The position numbers and the translations under genes are program-made. From NCBI GenBank assembly GCA_964583095.1, contig CAZOVB010000039.1, positions 1-42,196 of the forward strand: a stretch of 42,196 bases of DNA, read 5' to 3'. Below, piece after piece: positions 34,815-42,196 of this stretch (the first letter of the stretch is position 1; each line of letters opens with the position of its first letter). Under the pieces are notes generated by a model. That model saw only the letters and a list, made by a program, of their open reading frames with translations, did not search any database and was not told the DNA's origin. This stretch comes from CAZOVB01 sp964583095. GTDB lineage: Bacteria > Planctomycetota > Phycisphaerae > SM23-33.

Positions 34815-37529
34815 TTCCGGGGCCGGCAGAACAAAGGTGTATCGGCCCGCGGGCAGTTCGATGCGCGTCTGGCCCTCAAGGACTTCGAAGTTCTCGATGT
34901 CCTGATTCTGATCCAGCGGCGCCTGCGACTCGCGGATATCCTCAGACAGCGCGGGCAGGGAGAGCTTTGCGCTGCTGGAGGGGGGGATGGTCACCTGGCA
35001 GGTCATCCGTTTGTCTTGTATTCTCCAGCCGCTGCTCGCCCGCCCGCAGGGGGTATCCAGGCAAGCCCGGGCGTGGGTCAAACTCCCGCCGGCGTGGGGC
35101 TGGAGAAGAAGATGTCTGCCGCCCGGGTTTTGCCAATCCAGGTCCAGCCCGGCCACGTATGCATACAACCACGCACCAATCGCCCCGTAGGCATAGTGGT
35201 TGAAGGAGTTCATGCCCGCGCCGGCAAAGCCCTTGTCATGGGTCCATCCGTCCCAGCGTTCCCAGATGGTTGTCGCCCCCTGGGTGACGGCGTAGAGCCA
35301 ACTGGGCCAGGTCTTCTGCTGGAGCAACTGAAAGGCGATATCTTCCCGGCCTTGCGCGCAGAGCACAAAATTCAAATAGGGAGATCCGACAAAGCCGGTA
35401 GACAGGTGCATGTTTCGCCGTGAAATGTCGCGGACGAGCTCTTCGGTCGCGGTGGGTTTCTGGTCCTCTTCAAGCAGGCCGAAATGCAGGGCCAGGACGT
35501 AGGCGGTCTGCGTGTGGCCGGCGGTGAGGCCTTCGGGGCTGACAAAGCGTCTGCGGAACGCGGCGGCGATTTTCTTGTGGAGGTCGGCGTAGGCCTTTGC
35601 ATCGTCGTCCTTGCCCAGCGCCCCTGCGATGCGACTCATGAGCATTGCATCGCAGGCATAGAAGGCCGTGCCGATCAGGTCTTTGGGTGTGGCGCCCTGG
35701 ACGTTTCCCTCGCCGTTGTCCATCGCGAGCCAATCGCCGAAGCCGCCCCACGGATCCATATCCGGGTGGCTGCGGATCAGATCCTTGCATCGCTTTTCCG
35801 CCATAAAATCCATGTATCGGGACATGGATTCGTAATTGTCTTCGAGAATTTGTTTGTCGCCGTAGCAGAGGTAAACGGTCCAGGGGCAGATGATCACGGC
35901 ATCGGCCCAGGCGGGGCCTGCGTCCATGTCCCGGGCGCCTCCGAGGTCGGTGGTGGGAACGACGGGCGGAATCCCGCCTGCTTCCGTCTGTGCCTCGCGG
36001 ACGTCCCGGGCCCATTTGCCGAAGAAGGCCGCTGCGTTGCTGTTGAAGCAGGCCGTGCGAACGAATACCTGCGCATCGCCGGTCCAGCCGAGTCGTTCAT
36101 CGCGCTGGGGACAATCGGTCGGAACGTCCAGGAAGTTGCCTCGCTGGCCCCAGATGACATTCTGCTGAAGTTGGTTGATCAGCTCGTCGCTGCACTCGAA
36201 CTGCCCGGTGGGTTCCAGGTCGCTGGAAAGGACAACGCCGGTGACGTCTTCCAGGACCAGGGGCTCAGGCAATCCCCGGATTTCCACATAGCGGAAACCG
36301 TGGAAGGTGAACTTCGGTTCGAATACATCCACCGCGGCGCTGGAGGTCGTGAAGTAATCCGTTGCCCGGGCGGTGCGGAGGTTCTCGGTGTAGAGCTTTC
36401 CCTCATCATCGAGGACCTCGGCGTAGCGGACCTGGATGGCCGTCCCGGCCGGTGCGGAGATTCTCAGTCGCACGCGCCCGACCATATTCTGGCCAAGGTC
36501 GTAGATGGCCACGTTCTTGTGCCATCCTCCTCCGCTGCTGCTGTGGAGAAGTTTCCGGGCCGGCAGTTCCTTAACGATCCGGATCGGCTCGGCATGCGTT
36601 CCCACTAACTCGGGTTCGCGGGGCGCAGCGAGCCGCGCCTTGTTCCATGAGGATTCATCGCTTGCCTGGAAGGTCCATGCGCCCGTTCCTCGCCTCGCAT
36701 CCTGATGCTCACCCATGATCAAATCCGCTTCGAGAATGTGCGAGGCGCGCCACATCCAGTTTTCATCTGTGGCCAGAAGGGTGCTCGATCCGTCCGGGTA
36801 CTGAACTTCCAGTTGAGCAAGCAAACAGGGCCTGTCCCCGTAGAACCGGCGGTCCTTCCACTCGACATGTCCGGCATACCAGCCATCGCCCAAAAGGGCC
36901 CCGATCGCGTTTTCGCCCTTGGTCAACAGATGGGTAACATCGAATGTCTGATAGCGAACCTGCTTGCGGTAGTCCGTCCAGCCGGGAGCGAGCTCGTGGT
37001 CACCGACGCGTTGGCCGTTGATCTGCGCTTCGTAGATCCCCAACGCGGTGATGTACAGCCTGGCCTTTGCCGGCGAATCGGCCAGGGCAAAACTCCTGCG
37101 AAAGGCCGGGACGGGCGGAATGGATCGCGCGCCGCCGACCAGGTCGGCCTGGATCCATTGGCCTTGCCAGTCGCTTGGCTCAAGAAGCCCCGTCTCCCAT
37201 CGACCCACCGGGGAAGGCTCGGTCGGCTTGTCCTGGGCGTCCCAGCAGGTCACGCGCCAGAAGCATTCGAGCCGACTGGTCATGGCCTGACCCTGGTAGG
37301 GGACCAGGACGCACGCATCCCCGCTCTTCTTGCCGGAATCCCACAGGTCCGCCTGGCCGGCGAAGAGCTTCTCTTGGCTGGAGGCGACCTCGATACGGTA
37401 GGCGCTTTGCCGAGCGCCGCGCCTGGAATCCTGGAACCACCAGCTCAGGCGAGGCCGGGCCGCGTCGATGCCGGTCGGGTTCTCCATGTGTTCGCAACGA
37501 AGACGTGCTACGCTCGGGGTCTCTTTCAT
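34803..37529 (-). CDS. Alpha-L-rhamnosidase, GH78 type
   Basis: A 908-residue glycoside hydrolase releasing terminal alpha-L-rhamnose. The domain order is typical: an N-terminal beta-sandwich (LRCEHMENPTGIDAARPRLSWW, about 8-110), a second sandwich with ITALGIYEAQINGQRVGDHELAPGWTDYR, a concanavalin-like domain with GTAIQVRYAEVLDDEG, then the (alpha/alpha)6 barrel from about 450 and a C-terminal sandwich. The catalytic-region motif TDCPQRDERLGWTGDAQ is present with D477 and E478. No signal peptide is obvious, so it may act in the cytoplasm on imported oligosaccharides. It lies 14 bp downstream of a sulfatase gene in the same operon. The pair suggests use of a sulfated rhamnose-containing glycan such as ulvan, which is inference from context only. 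Confidence 0.93.
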   Translation of the reverse strand: MKETPSVARLRCEHMENPTGIDAARPRLSWWFQDSRRGARQSAYRIEVASSQEKLFAGQADLWDSGKKSGDACVLVPYQGQAMTSRLECFWRVTCWDAQDKPTEPSPVGRWETGLLEPSDWQGQWIQADLVGGARSIPPVPAFRRSFALADSPAKARLYITALGIYEAQINGQRVGDHELAPGWTDYRKQVRYQTFDVTHLLTKGENAIGALLGDGWYAGHVEWKDRRFYGDRPCLLAQLEVQYPDGSSTLLATDENWMWRASHILEADLIMGEHQDARRGTGAWTFQASDESSWNKARLAAPREPELVGTHAEPIRIVKELPARKLLHSSSGGGWHKNVAIYDLGQNMVGRVRLRISAPAGTAIQVRYAEVLDDEGKLYTENLRTARATDYFTTSSAAVDVFEPKFTFHGFRYVEIRGLPEPLVLEDVTGVVLSSDLEPTGQFECSDELINQLQQNVIWGQRGNFLDVPTDCPQRDERLGWTGDAQVFVRTACFNSNAAAFFGKWARDVREAQTEAGGIPPVVPTTDLGGARDMDAGPAWADAVIICPWTVYLCYGDKQILEDNYESMSRYMDFMAEKRCKDLIRSHPDMDPWGGFGDWLAMDNGEGNVQGATPKDLIGTAFYACDAMLMSRIAGALGKDDDAKAYADLHKKIAAAFRRRFVSPEGLTAGHTQTAYVLALHFGLLEEDQKPTATEELVRDISRRNMHLSTGFVGSPYLNFVLCAQGREDIAFQLLQQKTWPSWLYAVTQGATTIWERWDGWTHDKGFAGAGMNSFNHYAYGAIGAWLYAYVAGLDLDWQNPGGRHLLLQPHAGGSLTHARACLDTPCGRASSGWRIQDKRMTCQVTIPPSSSAKLSLPALSEDIRESQAPLDQNQDIENFEVLEGQTRIELPAGRYTFVLPAPESDV

Positions 37530-37543
37530 CAGGGGACTTCCTC

Positions 37544-38998
37544 CTAGAAGACCCCGATGCGCGGAGGCATCGGGTCGGCGGTAAAGGCCATCCGGTCACT
37601 GAGTCGGGTCATCAACTCCAGCTTGATCTGTGTCGCTGACGGGTCGTGCCAGAGATTGCGGTTTTCTCCCGGATCTGCCTGGAGATCGTAGAGCTCCCCG
37701 TCGCCGGTTCCGTGGTGACGGGTGAGCTTGTGCGTCTCGGTGCGCAGGAGCGTCTCGAAGATCGGCTCCTTGTGCGGGTTGGAGTTGTGGTATTCGCAGA
37801 GGATGTCCGGCCGGATATGATCCAGCGGGGCCTGGCCTGTCAACTCGGCCCAGAGGCTCCTGCCTTGCATAGCGGGGTCTTCCTCCAGGCCGATGGCGTC
37901 GTGGAGCGTCGGGGCCAGGTCGGTCAGTTCAACAAGTCCTTCGGCCACCCGACCTGCCTCGATGGTCCCGGGCCAGGAGATCAGCAGCGGCACGTGAATG
38001 GCCGGGTCGTAGAGCCGGGGCCCCTTCGGATAGCATCCATGGTCGCCGAGAAGTTCCCCGTGGTCGGAGTGGAAGAGGACGATCGTGTTTTCTGCCTGGC
38101 CGGAGGCTTCCAGGGCATCCAGGAGCCGCCCGATCTGGACATCCAGGTGATCGACCATCGCCCAGTAGGCTGCGCGAACCATCCGGTGGTCCTTCTCGGA
38201 CATTTCCAGCCATTTCGGGTGGGGCGCGTTCTGGAAGGCCGGCTTGTTTGCCAGTTCCCCCTCGATGTAATTGGGCAGGGGGATTCGGTCGAGCTTGTCC
38301 AGGTATGGCTGGAGGTAGTCTTCGGGCGGATCCCACACCGGATGGGGATCGAACATGTTCACCGAGAAAAGCCACGGATACGGCGAGTCGGCCATCTGCT
38401 CGACGAAGGTGATCGCCTCGTTGACGCACCAAGTCGTCTGGTGGTGCTCGCCGTCAACCGCCTGCATGACGTGCGGGCAGTCTTCTCGCGGTTTGCGATC
38501 GGGGTGAACTCCCTGCTCGTGCAGCCAACGGCTGTAGTCGCTGCACGGATCGTCGAACTTCGCGCTGTGGCACCACCGGTAGACGTGGTAGCCGTCGTCG
38601 AATTTCTTCTCAGCCCCACGGAAGAACTTCTTGGAATCTTCCCGCCACCATTCCGGGCCCAGCGTCAGACGGGCGTCGCAGTTGGACAGGTGGAACTTGC
38701 CCGACAGGCCGCAGACGTAGCCGGCCTCATCCAGTGTTTTGGTAATGGGGCGAATGTCCGGGGGGCGGACCTGTCCGTTCTGGCGGAGCCGATTGGTCGA
38801 GGGGTATCGCCCGGTCAGGAAGCTGCCCCGGCTGGGGGTGCAGAGGCTGTTCTGGGCGAAGGCGTTGAGAAAGACCACGCCGCTTTGGCCCAGGCGATCC
38901 AGGTTGGGCGTCTTGACAAAGGAGTTTCCATAGCAGCCCAGCGTGTCAAACCGCTGCTGGTCGCTGCAGATCCAGAGGATATTGGGACGATCGGGCAT
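37544..38998 (-). CDS. Sulfatase (type I, Cys-type)
   Basis: A 484-residue sulfatase beginning MPDRPNILWICSDQQRFDTLGCYGN, with metal ligands in the first strand and the formylglycine site C53-T-P-S-R57. The C-terminal part has HSDHGELLGDHGCYPKGPRLYDPAIHVPLLI and LYDLQADPGENRNLWHDP, the usual family blocks. No signal peptide is present, so the enzyme is predicted to be cytoplasmic, unlike the Tat-type sulfatase at 21970. It lies 20 bp after cdsA and 14 bp before the rhamnosidase gene, and its ATG follows GGAGA. The intact G-C-Y-G-N block here shows what the broken copy at 2625-3946 has lost at its TGA. Co-expression with the rhamnosidase points to desulfation of a rhamnose-containing oligosaccharide. 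Confidence 0.93.
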   Translation of the reverse strand: MPDRPNILWICSDQQRFDTLGCYGNSFVKTPNLDRLGQSGVVFLNAFAQNSLCTPSRGSFLTGRYPSTNRLRQNGQVRPPDIRPITKTLDEAGYVCGLSGKFHLSNCDARLTLGPEWWREDSKKFFRGAEKKFDDGYHVYRWCHSAKFDDPCSDYSRWLHEQGVHPDRKPREDCPHVMQAVDGEHHQTTWCVNEAITFVEQMADSPYPWLFSVNMFDPHPVWDPPEDYLQPYLDKLDRIPLPNYIEGELANKPAFQNAPHPKWLEMSEKDHRMVRAAYWAMVDHLDVQIGRLLDALEASGQAENTIVLFHSDHGELLGDHGCYPKGPRLYDPAIHVPLLISWPGTIEAGRVAEGLVELTDLAPTLHDAIGLEEDPAMQGRSLWAELTGQAPLDHIRPDILCEYHNSNPHKEPIFETLLRTETHKLTRHHGTGDGELYDLQADPGENRNLWHDPSATQIKLELMTRLSDRMAFTADPMPPRIGVF

Positions 38999-39018
38999 GT
39001 GGGTATCTCCAGAGGAGA

Positions 39019-39969
39019 TCAGAAGGTGGAAATCAGCCTCAACATGGCCAGGGCTACCGGAGCCGAAAGAAGCGGTGAATCCAGGATGTCCAGGACCCCG
39101 CCGAAGTTCGGCACCAGGGCGCCGGAATCCTTCAGGCCCGCATTGCGCTTGAGAAGCGATTCACACAGGTCGGCGAACTGTCCGGCCAGTCCGACCACGG
39201 CGGCAAAGATCGCCGCGGTGCCCGGTGACAGGGGCCGGGCCATCCACAACGCCGAACCAGTCAGCGATAGCAACCAGGTGACAAAAGCTCCCATTGCCGC
39301 CGCCACGGCGACACCTCCGGCCAGACCTTCCCAGCTTTTTCCCGGGGAGAGCCAAGGGATCATCTTGTGCTTGCCGATGGCCCGGCCGGTGAAATAGCCC
39401 CCGATATCGGTGAACTTGACCGAGACGAGGAATACGATCAGGACGCCCAGGCCCAGCTCGATTCGGATGTAAAGAATCAGCGCCGCGCCCACACCCAGGT
39501 AGGTGATGGCCAGGAAGGTTGCAGCCATCTGGCGGATGGCCTGGTCGGTCCTGCAGCGAAGCATCTGCTCGCCAAAGACCAGCATGGTAATCAGCCCCAG
39601 CAGGAGAAGCACATCTCCCAGCGGCGAGGCGCCTGCCGGCGATGCCCCGGAAGGGGGCGGGACTGAGGGCGTCATCCATTGGCGCCAGAACGGCAGCGTA
39701 GCGAGCAGGGCCGCCCCGATCATCCCGCTGACGCGGAGGATCATGACACCAACGGCCGCACAGAAACGCGTAATCTCCAGAAAGGCTGCCAGCACCAGTC
39801 CCACGACCAGCAGGGCCATCGGCAAGGCGATCAAGGGTGTCGCCGTGGGGTCGTGGGTCCGGGCTTTGAGCACGTACGACTTGGCCTCCTGCTGCATCCA
39901 TCCATCCAGGAGAAACAGGCCCACGACGGCCACGATCATGATGCTTCCGAACAGGATTCGATTCTTCAT
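39019..39969 (-). CDS. cdsA: Phosphatidate cytidylyltransferase
   Basis: The enzyme makes CDP-diacylglycerol from phosphatidate and CTP, the branch-point precursor of membrane phospholipids. It has 316 residues and about eight membrane helices. The C-terminal family signature is clear: SVKFTDIGGYFTGRAIGK, LSPGKSWEGLAGG, then GLAGQFADLCESLLKRNAGLKDSG and PNFGGVLDILDS. The final DILDS replaces the more common DRxDS. The gene stands downstream of purA, uppS and arfB, and the uppS-cdsA neighbourhood is common in bacteria. The gap to arfB is 50 bp and to the sulfatase 20 bp, so it links the housekeeping and glycan-degrading parts of the operon. Confidence 0.94.
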   Translation of the reverse strand: MKNRILFGSIMIVAVVGLFLLDGWMQQEAKSYVLKARTHDPTATPLIALPMALLVVGLVLAAFLEITRFCAAVGVMILRVSGMIGAALLATLPFWRQWMTPSVPPPSGASPAGASPLGDVLLLLGLITMLVFGEQMLRCRTDQAIRQMAATFLAITYLGVGAALILYIRIELGLGVLIVFLVSVKFTDIGGYFTGRAIGKHKMIPWLSPGKSWEGLAGGVAVAAAMGAFVTWLLSLTGSALWMARPLSPGTAAIFAAVVGLAGQFADLCESLLKRNAGLKDSGALVPNFGGVLDILDSPLLSAPVALAMLRLISTF

Positions 39970-40019
39970 GCCCGTATTAGGCGCATCGATTCAGTGGAAA
40001 GCAAGGATTGACGTTGTTG

Positions 40020-40445
40020 TCAGGGCCGTTTGGGAGGCTTGCGGAGGCGTTTGATTTCCCCCCGGCGGCGCTTGCGTTCCAGGCGACGCTTCTTGCTGGC
40101 CAGGGTGGGTCGGGTTCGCTTGCGTCGCTTGGGTTTGACCGCGGCGTGTTTGAGAAGGTCCAGCAGGCGCTCCAGCGCATCGGCGCGGTTCTGCTTCTGG
40201 CTGCGGGTCGCGGAGGATTCGATGAGAATCTCACCCGAGGAGGTCATCTGGTTCCCGGCCAGTTCGGCCAGGCGGCGCTTGAGGTCGCGAGGCAGATTCT
40301 CGCTGGCCATGGCGTCGAACCGAAGCTGGACGCAGGTGGAGGTCTTGTTGACGTTCTGCCCGCCGGGGCCCGAGGAGCGGACGAACGAGTATTCCAACTC
40401 GCTTTGGTCGAGGCTGATGTCGGGATTTACGCGGATCCGGGCCAA
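40020..40445 (-). CDS. arfB: ArfB-like peptidyl-tRNA hydrolase (ribosome rescue)
   Basis: A 141-residue codon-independent release factor that frees stalled ribosomes by hydrolysing peptidyl-tRNA. The GGQ catalytic motif is at G28-G29-Q30 in FVRSSGPGGQNVNKTSTCVQLRFD, and the C-terminal tail is very rich in Lys and Arg (from about residue 100), as needed to enter the empty mRNA channel. The length matches ArfB/YaeJ and is far shorter than RF1 or RF2. The start is a TTG at 40445 without a clear ribosome-binding site, only 7 bases after the uppS stop, so expression probably depends on coupling to uppS. No better start is visible. Confidence 0.92.
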   Translation of the reverse strand: MARIRVNPDISLDQSELEYSFVRSSGPGGQNVNKTSTCVQLRFDAMASENLPRDLKRRLAELAGNQMTSSGEILIESSATRSQKQNRADALERLLDLLKHAAVKPKRRKRTRPTLASKKRRLERKRRRGEIKRLRKPPKRP

Positions 40446-40452
40446 GAGGTTG

Positions 40453-41226
40453 CTACTGATTGGAGGAATCGACCCCGCCGTACCGGCGGTTCCTGCCGGC
40501 GTATGTCTGGAGGGCCTTGTGGAATTGAGGCTCGTCGAAATCCGGCCAGTGCACGTCGGCTACGTAGAACTCGGCGTAGGAAAGCTGCCAGAGCAGGAAG
40601 TTGCTCAGCCGCATCTCGCCCGAAGTCCGGATGACCAGGTCCGGATCGGGCACCTCGGCGGTATCCAGCGAGTCGCTGATGATCGATTCGTTCACATCGT
40701 CGCAAGTCAGCTCCCCGGCAGCGACGCGCCGGCAGATGCTCCGAAGCGCCTGGGCCATCTCCGCCCGGGAACCGTAATTCAGCGCCAGGCAAAGGTACAT
40801 GCCCGTGTTGACCGAGGAGGCCTCGAGCGTCTCATCCAGCTCGTCCAGCACGAGGCGGGGGAGTCCGTCCCGGCTGCCGAGGTGACGAAGCCGAATGTTG
40901 TGGGACATGATGGTTTCACGCTCTTCCCGGAGATACTGGGCGTAAAGGTGCATGAGGGTGTTGATTTCCTCGCGGGGCCTGCGCCAGTTTTCGATGGAAA
41001 AGCTGTAGAGCGTAAGGGCCGATAGCCCCAGCCTGGCCGACTCGGTGACGATCTTCCGCACGTTTCTGCCTCCGGCCTCGTGCCCGGCCGAGCGACTCAG
41101 CCCCCGCGAGCGACCCCATCTGCCGTTGCCGTCCATGATGATGGCAACCGATCGGGGCATCCGCTCCCGGCTGATGTCGATACCTTTGAGGGCCTGGGCA
41201 ATGCCTTCGGGGGACAGGTCGGTCAT
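40453..41226 (-). CDS. uppS: Isoprenyl (undecaprenyl) diphosphate synthase
   Basis: A cis-prenyltransferase of 257 residues that makes the C55 lipid carrier for cell-wall and polysaccharide assembly. The signature is SVAIIMDGNGRWGRSRGLSR with catalytic D32, followed by LTLYSFSIENWRRPREE, ALNYGSRAEM and, near the C-terminus, DPDLVIRTSGEMRLSNFLLWQLSYAEFY. All are standard cis-prenyltransferase regions. Its ATG overlaps the purA stop by 4 bp (ATGA), and its own stop is 7 bases ahead of arfB. The product length is typical. Confidence 0.95.
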   Translation of the reverse strand: MTDLSPEGIAQALKGIDISRERMPRSVAIIMDGNGRWGRSRGLSRSAGHEAGGRNVRKIVTESARLGLSALTLYSFSIENWRRPREEINTLMHLYAQYLREERETIMSHNIRLRHLGSRDGLPRLVLDELDETLEASSVNTGMYLCLALNYGSRAEMAQALRSICRRVAAGELTCDDVNESIISDSLDTAEVPDPDLVIRTSGEMRLSNFLLWQLSYAEFYVADVHWPDFDEPQFHKALQTYAGRNRRYGGVDSSNQ

Positions 41227-42196
41227 ATCGTCAAGCCGCTGATTTTCGTCTTGTGGGAGATGGTCTGGGTTCTCTCGGGTCCGACGCTGATGAAGCCCAC
41301 CGGCGTGGCAGTGATTTCCTCGATGCGGTCCACGTACTGCCTGGCAGGGGCAGGGAGGTCCTCGTAGTGCTTGCAGCCGGTGATATCCTCTTGCCAGCCG
41401 GGCAGGGTTTCGTAGATGCAGGTTACGTTTTCCATCAGGTCGGGATCGAAGTCTTCGATGGCCTGGCCGTTCTGCTCATATCCGACGCAGACCTTGATCT
41501 CGTCCAGGCCGGTCAGAACGTCCAGCAGTGACAGGGCCAGTTCGTCCACGCCGCTGAGCCGGCAGGCGTATCCGACGGCGAAGGCGTCGAACCAGCCGCA
41601 GCGCCTGGGCCGGCCCGTAGTCGTGCCGTATTCGTTTCCGCGCTCGCGCAGATATTGTCCGGTTTCGTTGTCCTGTTCGGTGGGGAAGGGCCCTGCCCCC
41701 ACGCGAGTGGTGTAGGCTTTGATGAGTCCGACCACGCGCCCTACATCCTTGGGGCTCACGCCGGTTCCGGGGCTGATCCCGCAGGCCGAGACCGAAGAAC
41801 TCGTCACGAACGGGAAGGTCCCGTGATCGATATCGAGCATGCTGCCCTGGCCGCCCTCGAAGAGGAGCCTGTGGCCCTGGGACATGGCCCGCCGCAAAAC
41901 GGCCGGAGCGTTGCAGATCATCTCCGAAAGCTCCTGCCCGACTTTGCAGAACTCCTCGGCCATGGCGTCGAGATCCATTTCCTCACAGCCGAACAAAGGC
42001 TGGAACATGCGGTTCTTGGCCTGGCCGATGCGATGAATCTTCTCGCGGAGCAGCGTCTGGTCGGCCAGGTCCCCTACGCGAATGGCGGTGGAGCGGTTGG
42101 CCTTGTCGGCATAGCAGGGGCCGATCCCCCGTGCGGTGGTACCGATCTTGCCGTCGCCCAGAAGTTTTTCGCTCTGGGCGTCCTGGATCTTGTGCC
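41223..42196 (-). CDS. purA: Adenylosuccinate synthetase (5' end outside window)
   Basis: The enzyme joins IMP and aspartate using GTP in AMP synthesis. The visible 323 residues are the C-terminal three quarters; about 100 residues, with the start codon and first GTP-binding loop, lie beyond the right edge. Recognisable blocks are KIGTTARGIGPCYADK, a variant of the usual GTTGRGIGP, then LLFEGGQGSMLDIDHGTFPFVTSS, TRVGAGPFPTEQ, TTTGRPRRCGWFDA and the C-terminal ISVGPERTQTI. The frame is open to the window edge. The stop overlaps uppS by 4 bp, so purA is the visible head of the right-hand operon. Confidence 0.96.
   Translation of the reverse strand, partial: HKIQDAQSEKLLGDGKIGTTARGIGPCYADKANRSTAIRVGDLADQTLLREKIHRIGQAKNRMFQPLFGCEEMDLDAMAEEFCKVGQELSEMICNAPAVLRRAMSQGHRLLFEGGQGSMLDIDHGTFPFVTSSSVSACGISPGTGVSPKDVGRVVGLIKAYTTRVGAGPFPTEQDNETGQYLRERGNEYGTTTGRPRRCGWFDAFAVGYACRLSGVDELALSLLDVLTGLDEIKVCVGYEQNGQAIEDFDPDLMENVTCIYETLPGWQEDITGCKHYEDLPAPARQYVDRIEEITATPVGFISVGPERTQTISHKTKISGLTI

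Overview
The window looks like a chromosomal segment of a GC-rich planctomycete, probably of the Phycisphaerae type. This is inferred from the gene mix, not from a marker gene. The clues are three sulfatases in different settings, a GH78 rhamnosidase, a large PQQ-type propeller protein with a methyltransferase-like insert, a TolB/hydrazine-synthase-alpha-like cytochrome lipoprotein, a 2,765-residue secreted multidomain protein, and an aldo/keto reductase with a ferredoxin tail. No rRNA, tRNA, insertion sequence, phage gene or CRISPR array was found.

Layout. At 0.2-4 kb a ferredoxin-tailed aldo/keto reductase (-) diverges from a secreted propeller protein (+), which converges on a broken sulfatase gene (-). 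At 4-8 kb there is an AI-2E family membrane protein (+) and a three-haem-site cytochrome lipoprotein (-). At 8.2-12 kb a compact osmoprotectant-type ABC operon (ATPase, permease, binding protein) is followed by a MarC family protein. At 12-15.6 kb lie a three-PAS histidine kinase with its own promoter and an ArsF/ArsG-like redox pair. At 15.7-18.4 kb is a TldD/TldE protease pair. At 18.5-23.7 kb the PQQ-like propeller protein is followed by a Tat-type lipoprotein sulfatase.

From 23.8 to 32.1 kb, on the minus strand, a single reading frame encodes the giant secreted protein: carboxypeptidase-regulatory-like domains, five divergent pre-peptidase-like repeats about 116 residues apart, Ig-like, CARDB and calcium-loop-like segments, then a long helical C-terminal region of unknown function. 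At 32.3-34.8 kb are a second aldo/keto reductase (-) and an NDH-2-like flavoprotein (+). From 34.8 kb to the right edge, six tightly packed minus-strand genes run purA, uppS, arfB, cdsA, a sulfatase and an alpha-L-rhamnosidase. Housekeeping functions (purine synthesis, undecaprenyl and phospholipid precursors, ribosome rescue) are thus followed by a pair that could attack sulfated rhamnose-containing polysaccharide.

The sulfatases, rhamnosidase and secreted propellers suggest a polysaccharide-degrading lifestyle. The ABC system suggests osmolyte uptake. No complete undescribed system is demonstrable. The best candidates for a closer look are the giant protein's C-terminal region, the propeller/methyltransferase-like fusion, the cytochrome lipoprotein and the decayed sulfatase.
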